Assembly: GCF_900258035.1 (NCBI RefSeq)
Contig: NZ_OGTP01000002.1
Coordinates: 62,001-126,000, forward strand
Length of the DNA stretch: 64,000 bases
Source: Caballeronia novacaledonica
GTDB lineage: Bacteria; Pseudomonadota; Gammaproteobacteria; Burkholderiales; Burkholderiaceae
Direction: 5' to 3'
Shown: positions 16,232 to 25,368 of the stretch, in pieces
How the letters are laid out: each line of letters opens with the position of its first letter
Numbering within the stretch: the stretch's first letter is position 1
Program-made: the position numbers and the translations under genes
The notes under the pieces: model-generated
Databases searched by the model: none
Seen by the model: only the letters and a program-made list of their open reading frames with translations
Told to the model about the DNA's origin: nothing

Positions 16232-18310
16232 TCATGCCGGCTCCTCGCGCGGCGGCGTCTGCGTCGCGGGCGGATGCAGCGACAGGCGCATGCCGATCAG
16301 CGCATGCAGCGTATCGCGCAGCCATTTCTCCGCGACGACATCCTGCGCCTGCGCGATCGCGCGTGACGTGACCTGCGCGCTCGTCGTTTCGATGTCGCGA
16401 ATGAGTTCGGCGGGCACCGGCTGTCGCGCGCGGCGCGCGATGCAAAGCTCGAAGTAGCGGCGCAGCGCATCGAGCACGGTATCGACGGAGGTCTGCAATT
16501 CGACCGGCAGCTTGCGGCGCGTGCGGCGCAAATCGAGCGCATTCAGCGCGATGCGGAAATCGCGAAAGCTCTCGATGGACGGATGACGATGCGAATCCGT
16601 CGCGGCATGACGCGGCAGAAGTTGCATCAGCCGGTCGAGCATGCGCGCGTAGAGATCGCGCTGATCCTCGATGACGGCCGTCGCCGACGCGCTCACCACG
16701 ATATCCGCCCATGCCGATCGCGTGAGACGCGCGGCGGCGAGTTCCGCGCCGAACGGGCGTGTCATGCGCGTCCAGATGAACGCGAAGAGCAGGCCCGCGA
16801 CGCCCGCGAGATTGCTGTTGATGAACACGAAGAAGTTCGCCTCGTAGGCGCTCTGAATGCTGATGAACGTCGCGGTGTTGACGGCGGTGAGCATCGTGAC
16901 GAGCGTGAAGCGCGGCCTCGGAATCAGCGTGCCGATGATGAGAAACGGCACCGAGAAGATCAGCACGAGCATCGGGAAGTCGTGTACTTTCGGCAGCACG
17001 ACGAAGATGTAAAGGCCGGCGAGCACGACGCTCAGGCAGGTCGCGAGAAAGAACGTGAACACTTGCGGCGCGGGCTCGTCGAGCGCGGCGAAGAAGCAGC
17101 ACGCGATGGCGGCGAGCGTCACGGCGCTGGCGCCGTCGTTCCAGCCCGATTCGATCCACAGCCCGCACGCGACGATGATCGCGCTCACCGCGACGCCCGT
17201 CGAAAAGAGCATCATGCCGCGATCGAAAAAACGCGCCGTGCCGCCGAGACGCCAGTGACGAAAGTGCGGACGCCATTCGCTCGTCTCGTTGAGAATCGCC
17301 GCACGCAGCGCGCGAATGTCCTGCCATACGTCGATGACCTGACCGAGACGCCACAGCGCATTCGACAGCAATGCGCCTTCCGCGCTCGCGAGCGCCTCGA
17401 CCGGGGGCCGCAGCGCCTCGATGCGCTGGCGCAGCGCATCGGGCTCGGGCTCGTCTTCGACATCCTTCTCCGCGCGCGGCACGGGCGAGCCGACCCACGC
17501 GGCCACGTCCTTCAATAGCTGTTCCAGTCCTTCGGGATGCGCGCCGCGCTTGCCGATCAGCTCGATCAGCGGATCGGCCATGGACGAAATCAGGGGCAAA
17601 AAGATTTGCATGCGGCCCTGCAACGCGCGCGCGCGGCGGATGATGTCGGGCCGCGTGTGATCGTAGGTCAACTGGCTCAGCAGGAGTTCGAGACCGTTGA
17701 CGGTTGCCGCGAGCCGTTGCCGCGCCGCTGAAATCGGCGCACCCGCGATATGTCCCGAGAGCGTCTCGCAGGCGTAGAAGGCGGCGTCGCGAAACCATGC
17801 GTCCGTTCGTTCGATGAGCGTCGGCGCGAGCCGGCTCGGAAACACCGCGCTGCCGACGATGCTCGCCACCACGATGCCGAGCAGAATCTCTTCGGTGCGG
17901 GTGATCGCGAGATCGAAGACGGTCGTCGGGTTGGTGACGGCGGGCAACGCGATCAGCGGCAACGTATAGCCCGCGAGCAGAAACACATAGCTGCGCGCGC
18001 TGCGGTCGAACATGGAGAGATAGAGCAGCGTGCCCGTCCATAACGCGACGATCACGCTGAATAGAATCGGCGACTCGACGAACGGCGGCACGATCAGCAC
18101 CGCGCCCGCCGCGCCAATCATCGTGCCGAACGCGCGATAGAGCGCCTTCGAACGCGTCGCGCCGACGAACGGATTCGACACGATGTAGACAGTCGCCATC
18201 GCCCAATACGGACGCGGCAATTCGAGCGCGAGGCCGATGTACAGCGCGATCATCGCGGCGGCGAAGGTCTTGGCGGAAAAGAGCCACTCGCGCGCGGAAG
18301 GAAAGGCCAT
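16232..18310 (-). CDS. FUSC/AaeB-family aromatic-acid efflux pump
   Basis: A 692-residue inner-membrane transporter with two blocks of membrane helices (about 15-180 and 365-520), each followed by a soluble domain: the FUSC/AaeB layout. The sequence RPYWAMATVYIVSNPFVGAT near the start is typical. It starts 4 bp after marR and precedes DUF1656, HlyD and OMF genes, giving a complete tripartite export system, probably for aromatic carboxylates or related toxic weak acids. The substrate is inferred from family only. Confidence 0.9.
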   Translation of the reverse strand: MAFPSAREWLFSAKTFAAAMIALYIGLALELPRPYWAMATVYIVSNPFVGATRSKALYRAFGTMIGAAGAVLIVPPFVESPILFSVIVALWTGTLLYLSMFDRSARSYVFLLAGYTLPLIALPAVTNPTTVFDLAITRTEEILLGIVVASIVGSAVFPSRLAPTLIERTDAWFRDAAFYACETLSGHIAGAPISAARQRLAATVNGLELLLSQLTYDHTRPDIIRRARALQGRMQIFLPLISSMADPLIELIGKRGAHPEGLEQLLKDVAAWVGSPVPRAEKDVEDEPEPDALRQRIEALRPPVEALASAEGALLSNALWRLGQVIDVWQDIRALRAAILNETSEWRPHFRHWRLGGTARFFDRGMMLFSTGVAVSAIIVACGLWIESGWNDGASAVTLAAIACCFFAALDEPAPQVFTFFLATCLSVVLAGLYIFVVLPKVHDFPMLVLIFSVPFLIIGTLIPRPRFTLVTMLTAVNTATFISIQSAYEANFFVFINSNLAGVAGLLFAFIWTRMTRPFGAELAAARLTRSAWADIVVSASATAVIEDQRDLYARMLDRLMQLLPRHAATDSHRHPSIESFRDFRIALNALDLRRTRRKLPVELQTSVDTVLDALRRYFELCIARRARQPVPAELIRDIETTSAQVTSRAIAQAQDVVAEKWLRDTLHALIGMRLSLHPPATQTPPREEPA

Positions 18311-18314
18311 GGCG

Positions 18315-18824
18315 CTATGCTCCGCGCTTCGCGGTTGAGCGAACCGGCTTCGCGGTGTTGTCGAGTGCTTCGAGCGCGGCGAGCAGATTCGCGTTCGGCG
18401 AACTGCTGAACGCGTTGAGCACGCGCAGCGTCGTTTCGAGATCTTCGCGGCTCACGCCCTTCAGCAGCCGCGCGCGCAGCGTGACGAGGCGCTCTTCCAT
18501 GCGTGCGGTGACCGCGCGGCCTTCGTCGGTGAGCGTGATGGTCTTCGCGCGCTTGTCTTCCGGATCTTCGTCGCGGCGCACGAGGCCTGCCGCGCAAAGC
18601 TGATCGAGCAGCCGCACGAGCGACGGCCCCTCGATGCCGACGTGCTCCGCAAGCGTCACCTGGCGCACCGCCTCGCCCAGCCGGTTGGCCGTGAGAAGCG
18701 GCACGGCGCACGCTTCCGACACGCCGTACGAAGCCAGCACGCCGTGACTCGTGCGGCGCCAGCGTCGCGCGGCCAGCACGAGCGTGCTGCTCACGGAGCG
18801 GCGCAGAATGTCGAGTTGGGTCAT
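18315..18824 (-). CDS. MarR-family regulator of the efflux operon
   Basis: A 169-residue winged-helix regulator. The recognition region is VTLAEHVGIEGPSLVRLLDQ with wing AGLVRRDEDPEDKRAKTITL and TDEGRAV, all standard for MarR. As first gene of the operon, 4 bp before the FUSC gene, it is most likely its autoregulated repressor, released by the exported compounds. A 10-bp palindrome and a -10 box lie just upstream; the -10 is so near that the mRNA may be leaderless. Confidence 0.92.
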   Translation of the reverse strand: MTQLDILRRSVSSTLVLAARRWRRTSHGVLASYGVSEACAVPLLTANRLGEAVRQVTLAEHVGIEGPSLVRLLDQLCAAGLVRRDEDPEDKRAKTITLTDEGRAVTARMEERLVTLRARLLKGVSREDLETTLRVLNAFSSSPNANLLAALEALDNTAKPVRSTAKRGA

Positions 18825-18832
18825 GCGGCGGG

Positions 18833-18865
18833 ATTATAGCGAGAACTCAATTCGTTAGCATGCTA
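18833..18865 (-). promoter_or_regulatory. marR promoter with overlapping operator
   Basis: On the minus strand a perfect TATAAT occupies 18838-18833, only 8 bp before the marR ATG. The palindrome TAGCATGCTA (18856-18865) covers the position where a -35 box would lie. A repressor bound there would block the polymerase, consistent with MarR autoregulation. Confidence 0.55.
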
Positions 18866-18888
18866 TCGACTTATATTTTTTCCGCGGA

Positions 18889-19770
18889 TCACGGCGCGTC
18901 AAGCGCCTGCGCGACGATCCAGTCGCGAAAGAGCCGCATGCCGTGCGAAAGCCGCCGCGACTTGAGCCAGGTGAGCCAGTAGCCGCCGGTCTTCACGTCG
19001 ATATCGAACGGCTGCACGAGCAGCCCCGCCTGCAATTCGCGCACGAACATGCGGGGCGGCGCGAGCGCGACGCCCGCGCCTTGCACGGCGGCTTCCACCA
19101 TCAGACGCGACGAATCGAAGACGGGGCCGTTCATCGTCCAAGGATCGAGACCGGCGGCATTGAACCAGTCGATCCAGTCGTCGGCGCGATAGGAACGCAG
19201 CAGCACTTCGTTCGCGAGATCGGACGGTTTGCCAAGACGCCGCGCGATATCGGGCGCGCACAGCACGGCGAGCGGCGCATCGAGCAGCGGCGCGTTGTGC
19301 GTCGCGGGCCAGGTACCGGTGCCGAAGCGGATCGCGAAGTCGAGTCCTTCCGACGCCGGATCGACGAGATTGTTGTGCGTGAGAAGCCGCAACTCGACGA
19401 ACGGATGCGTTTCACGGAACGCCTTCAATCGCGGCATCAGCCAGCCGACCGCGAACGTGCCGACGACGCCCACGGTCAGCACTTCGTGAAAATGCCCGCC
19501 CTCGAACTGCTTGAGCACGGCTTCGATGCGCCCGAATGCATCGCTCAACACGGGCAGCAGCGCGCGGCCTTCGTCGGTGACGCTCAGGCCGCGCGGCAAA
19601 CGTCTGAAGAGCGGCGTGCCGAGCCGTTCCTCCAGCGCGCGCACTTGCTGGCTGACGGCCGCCTGCGTCACGTTGAGTTCCTGCGCGGCGCGCGTGAAGC
19701 TCAGATGCCGCGCCGATGCTTCGAACGCGCGCAGCGCATTCAGCGGAAGATGAGGGCGCATGGTTCGCAT
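18889..19770 (-). CDS. ampR: AmpR/PenR-type LysR regulator
   Basis: A 293-residue LysR protein close to AmpR throughout. LPLNALRAFEASARHLSFTR and AAQELNVTQAAVSQQVRALE form the HTH; then VGVVGTFAVGWLMPRLKAF, LLTHNNLVDPASEGLDFAIR and GSYWLT-like GGYWLTWLKSR. AmpR controls inducible class C or A beta-lactamases in response to muropeptides. It is divergent from a class-C beta-lactamase gene with 108 bp between, the classic ampR-ampC arrangement. Start 19770 (MRTMRPHLP) is used; 19761 (MRPHLP) is an alternative, and neither has a clear ribosome binding site. Confidence 0.85.
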   Translation of the reverse strand: MRTMRPHLPLNALRAFEASARHLSFTRAAQELNVTQAAVSQQVRALEERLGTPLFRRLPRGLSVTDEGRALLPVLSDAFGRIEAVLKQFEGGHFHEVLTVGVVGTFAVGWLMPRLKAFRETHPFVELRLLTHNNLVDPASEGLDFAIRFGTGTWPATHNAPLLDAPLAVLCAPDIARRLGKPSDLANEVLLRSYRADDWIDWFNAAGLDPWTMNGPVFDSSRLMVEAAVQGAGVALAPPRMFVRELQAGLLVQPFDIDVKTGGYWLTWLKSRRLSHGMRLFRDWIVAQALDAP

Positions 19771-19805
19771 AAGATTTTCTATTGCGTGCGGCAAATTATC
19801 CTCGA

Positions 19806-19834
19806 TTGTCGGCACGCGAAAAAGAGCGGATATT
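19806..19834 (+). promoter_or_regulatory. Candidate ampC promoter in ampR-ampC intergenic region
   Basis: TTGTCG (19806-19811), a 17-bp spacer and GATATT (19829-19834) form a plausible sigma-70 promoter 45 bp before the beta-lactamase start. AmpR would be expected to bind in the 19771-19810 stretch, but no convincing operator could be pinned down by eye. Confidence 0.35.
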
Positions 19835-19878
19835 TCGCTTCGTTCCAATCATGCAAACCAGAACGAAGGATCAAGACG

Positions 19879-21060
19879 ATGAAGTTTCGTGCGCTGAGTC
19901 TTTTGGCGACAGCCATTTTTTCTTTTGGCGCGACGCCCGCCGCCACCTTCGCCGCCGACAGCGATACCGCGAAGATCAAACACACGGTCGATGCAACGAT
20001 CAAGCCGCTGATGGCGCTGCATGGCATCGCGGGCATGGCGGTGGGCGTCGTCGTGGACGGCAGGCCGTACGTGTTCGACTACGGCATGGCGTCGAAGGCG
20101 GCGAAGCAGCCCGTCACGCGCGATACGCTCTTCGAACTCGGCTCGGTCAGCAAGACGTTCACCGCGACGCTCGCGTCCTACGCGCAGATCGAAGGCGCGC
20201 TTTCCCTGAACGATGCGGTGAGCAAGTACATTCCGTCGCTCGACGGCACCGCGTTCGGCAAGGTGACGCTGTTGAATCTCGGCACGCACACGCCGGGCGG
20301 TCTGCCGCTGCAAGTGCCCGACGAAATTCACGACAATGCGCAACTCATGCGGTACTTCAGCACGTGGCGTCCGGCCGGGCCGCCCGGCACGATCCGCACT
20401 TATGCGAATCCGGGCATCGGCACGCTCGGGCTGATCGCGGCGAAGAGCATGAACGCGGACTTCGACACGCTGATGCAAACGCGCCTCTTTCCCGCGCTCG
20501 GCTTGAAGCACAGTTATATCGACGTGCCCGCTTCGAAACAGCGCGACTATGCGCAAGGCTATGCGAAAGACGACACGCCGATCCGCATGAAAGGCGGCGT
20601 GCTGTCGTCCGAGGCCTACGGCGTGAGATCGACGGCCGCCGACATGACGCGCTTCCTGCAAATCAACATGAACATGGTCCGCATCGATCCTGCGTATCAG
20701 CGTGCCGTCGATGCGACTCATACCGGCTATTTCCAGGCCGGCCCGATGACGCAGGATCTCATTTGGGAACAGTATCCGTATCCGGTTGCGTTGCAGTCGC
20801 TCATCGACGGAAACGCGGCGGCGATGATCCTGAACGCGACGCCCGTCACGCGCATCGATCCGCCGCAGGCGCCGCGCGACGACGTGTGGATCAACAAGAC
20901 CGGCTCGACGAACGGCTTCGGCACCTATATCGCGTTCGTGCCGAAAGCGCGCGTGGGCATCGTGATGCTGGCGAACCGGAACATCCCGAACGAAGAGCGC
21001 GTGAAGGCCGCGTACGCGATCATCACGTCGCTCGTCAACGGCCAATTGCAAATTCGCTGA
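19879..21060 (+). CDS. ampC: Class C beta-lactamase (AmpC-like serine hydrolase)
   Basis: A 393-residue exported enzyme with a signal peptide ending near TFAA (about residue 26). All class-C motifs are present: Ser89-Val-Ser-Lys92 (nucleophile and base), Tyr175-Ala-Asn177 and Lys340-Thr-Gly342. It hydrolyses beta-lactams, chiefly cephalosporins, in the periplasm, through an acyl-serine intermediate. The ATG at 19879 follows AAGGA; the frame stays open far upstream but only as the antisense of ampR. The divergent AmpR-type regulator implies inducible expression. Some class-C-like proteins are esterases or peptidases, but the context favours a true beta-lactamase. Confidence 0.88.
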   Translation: MKFRALSLLATAIFSFGATPAATFAADSDTAKIKHTVDATIKPLMALHGIAGMAVGVVVDGRPYVFDYGMASKAAKQPVTRDTLFELGSVSKTFTATLASYAQIEGALSLNDAVSKYIPSLDGTAFGKVTLLNLGTHTPGGLPLQVPDEIHDNAQLMRYFSTWRPAGPPGTIRTYANPGIGTLGLIAAKSMNADFDTLMQTRLFPALGLKHSYIDVPASKQRDYAQGYAKDDTPIRMKGGVLSSEAYGVRSTAADMTRFLQINMNMVRIDPAYQRAVDATHTGYFQAGPMTQDLIWEQYPYPVALQSLIDGNAAAMILNATPVTRIDPPQAPRDDVWINKTGSTNGFGTYIAFVPKARVGIVMLANRNIPNEERVKAAYAIITSLVNGQLQIR

Positions 21061-21325
21061 TTGGGTTCGAGCAGTAAAACGTGCGGCTTATCCACGGCGA
21101 TCTGGCAATGTGCGACCGCACATCGAAATAGAACGCCACGCATGCATCCGGCTTTTTCTTCGCGCCGTATGTAGCTATGGAGACGCCGCACCCTCATGCC
21201 TTCCCATAGGTCTTTCGATCCGGCCTCCGCTTGCAAACCGCCAGCGTGAGCGCATCGTCGGACTGCTGTCTTGGCTTTTCGTCCGTGCCTCATTCGATTC
21301 ATCGAAAAGTTTTCGGAGAAAAGTC

Positions 21326-22294
21326 ATGTCGAATGCCAAGCTTCTCATTGATACGCTGGATCGCCGCGTCGAGCGGCGCGAGCATCGCCGGCAATTTTTC
21401 AGGAACGCCGGAGGGTTGGGGTTGGGACTGATCGGCGGCACGTTGATCAGCGCATGCGGCGGCGGCTCGGGCGACAACGCGAACGCGAGTCCCGCCGCGC
21501 CCACCGACGCGGAGATCCTCAACTTCGCGCTTAATCTGGAATATCTGGAGTCGCAGTTCTATTCGTTCGCGACGACCGGAGCGGGCTTGCCCGCAAGCAT
21601 GACGACCGGCGTCGGCACGGCAGGCGCCATAACAGGCGGCCAGCAAGTGCCGTTTCAGGACCCGGTCGTGAAGGCCTACGCGAACGAGATCGCGAAGGAC
21701 GAACTCGAACACGTGACGTTCCTGCGCACCGCTCTCGGCGGCTCGGCGGTCGCGCAGCCCGCGATCGATATCGGCGGAACGGATCCGAACGGCGCGTTTT
21801 CGATGGCCGCGCGCGCGGCGGGTCTGGTAGGCGCGGGCGTCGCGTTCAATCCTTATCAGGACGACAACAACTTTCTGCTCGGCGCGTTCATCTTCGAGGA
21901 TGTCGGCGTCACCGCGTATAAAGGCGCGTCGCCGCTCATCAGCAACAAGACCTATCTCGAAGCGGCCGCCGGCATTCTCGCCGCCGAGGCCTATCACGCG
22001 GGTCTCGTGCGCACCGTGCTCTATGCAAAAGGCATCGAGATGGGCAGCCTCGTCACGGCCGCCAATGCCATATCGAAAGCGCGCGGCAGTCTCGATCACG
22101 TCGGCACCGACGATCAGGGCATCACCGGCGCGACGCCGGGCTCGTCCAATATCGTGCCGCTCGACAACAACGGCCTCGCGTTCAGCCGCAACTATGCCAA
22201 CGTACTCAATATCGTGTACTTGACGAGCACATCGGCGACCAAGGGCGGCTTCTTTCCGAATGGCGTCAACGGCACGTTGCAGATGAGCGCATAG
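21326..22294 (+). CDS. Ferritin-like domain protein, Tat/lipoprotein signal
   Basis: A 322-residue protein. The N-terminus has RRQFF followed by a hydrophobic stretch ending LISACGGG, that is, a twin-arginine signal merged with a lipobox (Cys near 45). The body holds two carboxylate helices (DAEILNFALNLEYLESQFYS and KDELEHVTFLR; later FEDVGVTAYKGA and AAEAYHAGLVR) of the ferritin-like/desiccation-related family. Members are periplasmic and linked to desiccation or oxidative stress; metal binding is inferred. The ATG at 21326 follows CGGAGAA. No gene was found in the 265 bp upstream. Confidence 0.82.
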   Translation: MSNAKLLIDTLDRRVERREHRRQFFRNAGGLGLGLIGGTLISACGGGSGDNANASPAAPTDAEILNFALNLEYLESQFYSFATTGAGLPASMTTGVGTAGAITGGQQVPFQDPVVKAYANEIAKDELEHVTFLRTALGGSAVAQPAIDIGGTDPNGAFSMAARAAGLVGAGVAFNPYQDDNNFLLGAFIFEDVGVTAYKGASPLISNKTYLEAAAGILAAEAYHAGLVRTVLYAKGIEMGSLVTAANAISKARGSLDHVGTDDQGITGATPGSSNIVPLDNNGLAFSRNYANVLNIVYLTSTSATKGGFFPNGVNGTLQMSA

Positions 22295-22302
22295 CGCGAA
22301 CA

Positions 22303-22321
22303 GGCGGGGCATGTCCCCGCC
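22303..22321 (+). terminator. GC hairpin after ferritin-like gene
   Basis: GGCGGGG and CCCCGCC form a perfect 7-bp stem around CATGT, 8 bp past the stop codon. No T-tract follows. Confidence 0.45.
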
Positions 22322-22367
22322 GACGGCTCGTGACATACTTCGCCATCGACCTCTACACGTCAGGCGA

Positions 22368-23261
22368 ATGCGCATCGATCCCTACAGTCTCGAACTCTTC
22401 ATCTCGGTCGTCGAGGAAGGATCGATCGCGCGCGCCGCGAGCCGCAGTCACATCGCGGCTTCGGCGTTGAGCAGGCGTATCGCGGATCTCGAAGCGGCCA
22501 TCGGCGTCGCCTTGCTGATTCGCTCGCCTTCGGGCGTGCAACTGACCGAGGCGGGGCAGCATGCCTACGCGAGCGCGCGTTCCATTCACGGACAGCTCGA
22601 AGGCATGGCGCGCGAGGTGCGTTCGATGAGCGGCCAGATCGCGGGCGTCGTGCGCTTGCATGCGAATGCATCGGCGATCGTGGGCTTTTTGCCCGAGCGT
22701 CTGACGCTGTTCAAGACGCGTTATCCGCTCGTCGAGATCGCGTTGACGGAACAGATCAGCGACGAAGTGATTCGCGCCTGTCTCGACGATCGCGCGGATG
22801 TCGGCGTGTCGGCGAGCACGAAGACGCACGCGGGCCTCGACGCGTGGCACTTCGCCGACGATCCGCTGATGGTCGTCCTGCCGCCCGGTCATGAACTTGC
22901 GCAGGCCGAGGGCTTGAGCTTCGCCGAAGTGACGCGCTTTCCGCTCGTCGCGTTGCAGGCGGGCGGATCGCTCGATCAAACCTTGAAGGAACGCGCCGAC
23001 GCCGCGCGCGTGCCGCTCAACGTGACCGTCACCGTCAATAGCTTCGACGCGCAATGCCGCATGGTCGAGGCGGGGCTCGGCATCGGCATCGTGCCGACGA
23101 GCGCGGCGTCCGCCTTCGCAGGTTCGCGCAACTTCGTGCGCGTGCCGCTGCGCGAAAGCTGGGGAAGCGGTCGATGCCTGCACGTGCATGCGCCGCGCAA
23201 ATCCTCGCGGCTGAAGGCCGTGCAGGCGCTCGTCGATACGCTGCTTCAATTCGAGGGTTAA
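22368..23261 (+). CDS. LysR-type regulator, upstream of hydratase locus
   Basis: A 297-residue LysR regulator. The HTH spans IDPYSLELFISVVEEGSIAR to ASALSRRIADLEAAIG, followed by a standard effector-binding domain ending RESWGSGRCLHVHAP. ATG 22368 is chosen over the in-frame upstream ATG because it aligns with family starts. The gene runs in the same direction as the aconitase-family gene 94 bp later and probably controls it with the MFS gene. It belongs to the same subfamily as the LysR at 57142, also upstream of a hydratase. Confidence 0.85.
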   Translation: MRIDPYSLELFISVVEEGSIARAASRSHIAASALSRRIADLEAAIGVALLIRSPSGVQLTEAGQHAYASARSIHGQLEGMAREVRSMSGQIAGVVRLHANASAIVGFLPERLTLFKTRYPLVEIALTEQISDEVIRACLDDRADVGVSASTKTHAGLDAWHFADDPLMVVLPPGHELAQAEGLSFAEVTRFPLVALQAGGSLDQTLKERADAARVPLNVTVTVNSFDAQCRMVEAGLGIGIVPTSAASAFAGSRNFVRVPLRESWGSGRCLHVHAPRKSSRLKAVQALVDTLLQFEG

Positions 23262-23354
23262 CGCGGACATCGTATCTCGCGACGCCCCCTGTGCCGAACG
23301 AACACTTCGCGCACGCGTGCATACGCGTCTAGATTGGCATCGGAGGAGAATGCG

Positions 23355-25316
23355 ATGGCCAATCTGGATGTAAGCGGGCGAATCCTGTTTCTTTGCGCGG
23401 ACCCGGCGAAAGTCGAACGGCAACTCGCCGGCGAAGACCTGACGCTCGATGAAGCAGGCGCATTGCGCGACGACGTTTCCACCGACGAGATCACGCCGAT
23501 CAGCGTGCTCACGCGCTTCGACGAGCGGCTCGGCCAATGTCCGTATGCCGGTTTTCATGCGGACGGGCGCAATCCGGTCGGCATCGGCGGCGTGCGCGCG
23601 GGCGGCTTTCAGGTCACGGTGGCGGGCACGCGCTACGGCAAGGGTTCGTCGCGCGAACATAGCCCGCTTGCGGAGTATCACGCGGGCATTCGTCTCGTGA
23701 TCGCGCGCAGCTTCGAGCGGATCTATCGGCAGAACGCGGACAATCTCGGGCTCTTCACATCGACGGATTTCGGGTTGATCGAACGGATCCGGCGCGGCGA
23801 GGCGATCGATATCGACGAACTCGTCGCGGACCGCGATCCGCTCGCGGCGGCGATTCTGAAGAGCGGCGGCCTGCTGCGCTACGGAAAGTTGCATATGCAA
23901 CGAGTGAGCAGCGGCGAAACATCGAACGACGACATGCCGCGCACGCTCGTCGAAAAGATTCTCTCGCGCCATGCACTGACGACCGATGTGACGAGCGCTT
24001 CGCTGGAACCGGGCAACGGCGTGTTCGTTCGCGCCGACTGGCGTTTCATTCACGAGTACTACACCGGCATGGCCGCGCACTTGCTGCATGCGACGTTCGG
24101 GCGTCCGCTCATGCTGCGCGAGCCGCACAGCATGCTCGCGTTCGAGGATCATCTTTCGTATTCGCATCGCAGCGAACTGCATGTGCGCAACGGCCTGCTG
24201 GCGAACGTGCGCGAGTTGTCGAACGCGCATCGCGCTTTCGCGCATGACTACGATGTGCGCAATCACGGCTATCTGAACGAAGCGAACAGCGAACTCGTCG
24301 AAGGCTCGGAAGGCATCTCGCACGCGATGATGGCCGAGCGTTACGCGTTGCCGGGGCAAGTGGTCGTCGGAACGGATTCGCATACGCCGCATAGCGGCGC
24401 GCTCGGTTGCGTCGCGTTCGGCGTCGGCACGACGGACATGGCGAACGCGTTCGTCACGGGCGCGGTGCGCATGACCGTGCCGCAATCGTTGCGTATCGAA
24501 CTACTGGGTCCGATTGCACCGGGCGTGACGGCGAAGGACATCGTGCTTCACCTGCTTGCGGATTCACGCATTCGCGCGGGCGCGGGCGTCGGCAAGGTGT
24601 TCGAATTCGCGGGCACGGCCATCGCGAGCCTGTCCATCGACGAGCGCACGACGCTCACCAACATGACCGCGGAACTCGGCGGCTTCACCGGCATCGTCGC
24701 ACCCGACGATGAAACCGTGCGCTTCCTGAAGGAACGTCGCGGCATCGACTTCGCCATCGAACCGTGGATGAAGAGCGACGAAGGCGCGCGCTACGCCGAT
24801 ATCATCGCGATCGATTGCGCGCGCCTCTCGCCGATGCTCGCCGCGCCCGGCGATCCGGGCAACGGCATCGAGCTTGCCGCGCTCGATGAACGGCCGCGCG
24901 TCGATATCGCTTACGGCGGTTCATGCACGGCGGGCAAGCGCGAAGACTTCGATCACTATCACGACGTGCTCTCGTGGGCGGCACAGCGCGGCCTGCGCGT
25001 GCCCGGCGACGTGAAGCTCTATTTGCAATTCGGCACGCAGGACGTGCGAGACTATTGCATCGCGCAAGGTTATGTCGATGCCTTCGAACGCGTCGGCGCG
25101 ATTCTGCTTCAGCCGTCGTGCGGCGCGTGCGCGAACTGCGGGCCGGGTTCATCGACGCAAGCGGAACAGGTCACCATCAGCGCGATCAACCGCAATTTTC
25201 CGGGGCGCTCGGGTCCGGGAAAAGTGTGGCTCGCGAGTCCGCCGACGGTCGCGGCGAGCGCGCTTCTGGGGCGCATCGCGTCGTTCGCGGAGTTGCAGCG
25301 GCGCTTCTCGAAGTAA
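23355..25316 (+). CDS. Aconitase-superfamily hydratase, swivel domain first
   Basis: A 653-residue single-chain enzyme with the small LeuD-like swivel domain first (about 1-200: DDVSTDEITPISVL and YGKGSSREHSPLAEY) and the large LeuC-like catalytic domain after it (about 205-653: VVGTDSHTPHSGALG, the Fe-S ligand in YGGSCTAGK and the pair in SCGACANCGPGSS). This order is that of AcnB without its HEAT-like domain and the reverse of AcnA. It should dehydrate or isomerise a hydroxy-di- or tricarboxylate with a 4Fe-4S cluster. The start at 23355 follows GGAGGAG. The MFS carrier just downstream suggests uptake and use of its substrate. True aconitase, 2-methylcitrate or isopropylmalate activity cannot be distinguished. 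Confidence 0.82.
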   Translation: MANLDVSGRILFLCADPAKVERQLAGEDLTLDEAGALRDDVSTDEITPISVLTRFDERLGQCPYAGFHADGRNPVGIGGVRAGGFQVTVAGTRYGKGSSREHSPLAEYHAGIRLVIARSFERIYRQNADNLGLFTSTDFGLIERIRRGEAIDIDELVADRDPLAAAILKSGGLLRYGKLHMQRVSSGETSNDDMPRTLVEKILSRHALTTDVTSASLEPGNGVFVRADWRFIHEYYTGMAAHLLHATFGRPLMLREPHSMLAFEDHLSYSHRSELHVRNGLLANVRELSNAHRAFAHDYDVRNHGYLNEANSELVEGSEGISHAMMAERYALPGQVVVGTDSHTPHSGALGCVAFGVGTTDMANAFVTGAVRMTVPQSLRIELLGPIAPGVTAKDIVLHLLADSRIRAGAGVGKVFEFAGTAIASLSIDERTTLTNMTAELGGFTGIVAPDDETVRFLKERRGIDFAIEPWMKSDEGARYADIIAIDCARLSPMLAAPGDPGNGIELAALDERPRVDIAYGGSCTAGKREDFDHYHDVLSWAAQRGLRVPGDVKLYLQFGTQDVRDYCIAQGYVDAFERVGAILLQPSCGACANCGPGSSTQAEQVTISAINRNFPGRSGPGKVWLASPPTVAASALLGRIASFAELQRRFSK

Positions 25317-25368
25317 GCATCATCGAGCCGCCATCGATGCGGCATCAAAACACATACAGGAGACAGCA

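Noticed and set aside
16194-18287. A second long open frame within the FUSC gene on the same strand
   Set aside because: Arg/His-rich, without membrane helices or motifs. The other frame encodes an obvious FUSC transporter.
18943-19878. N-terminal extension of the beta-lactamase frame across the ampR gene
   Set aside because: A signal peptide and ribosome binding site sit at 19879, and the upstream part is antisense to a well-supported regulator.
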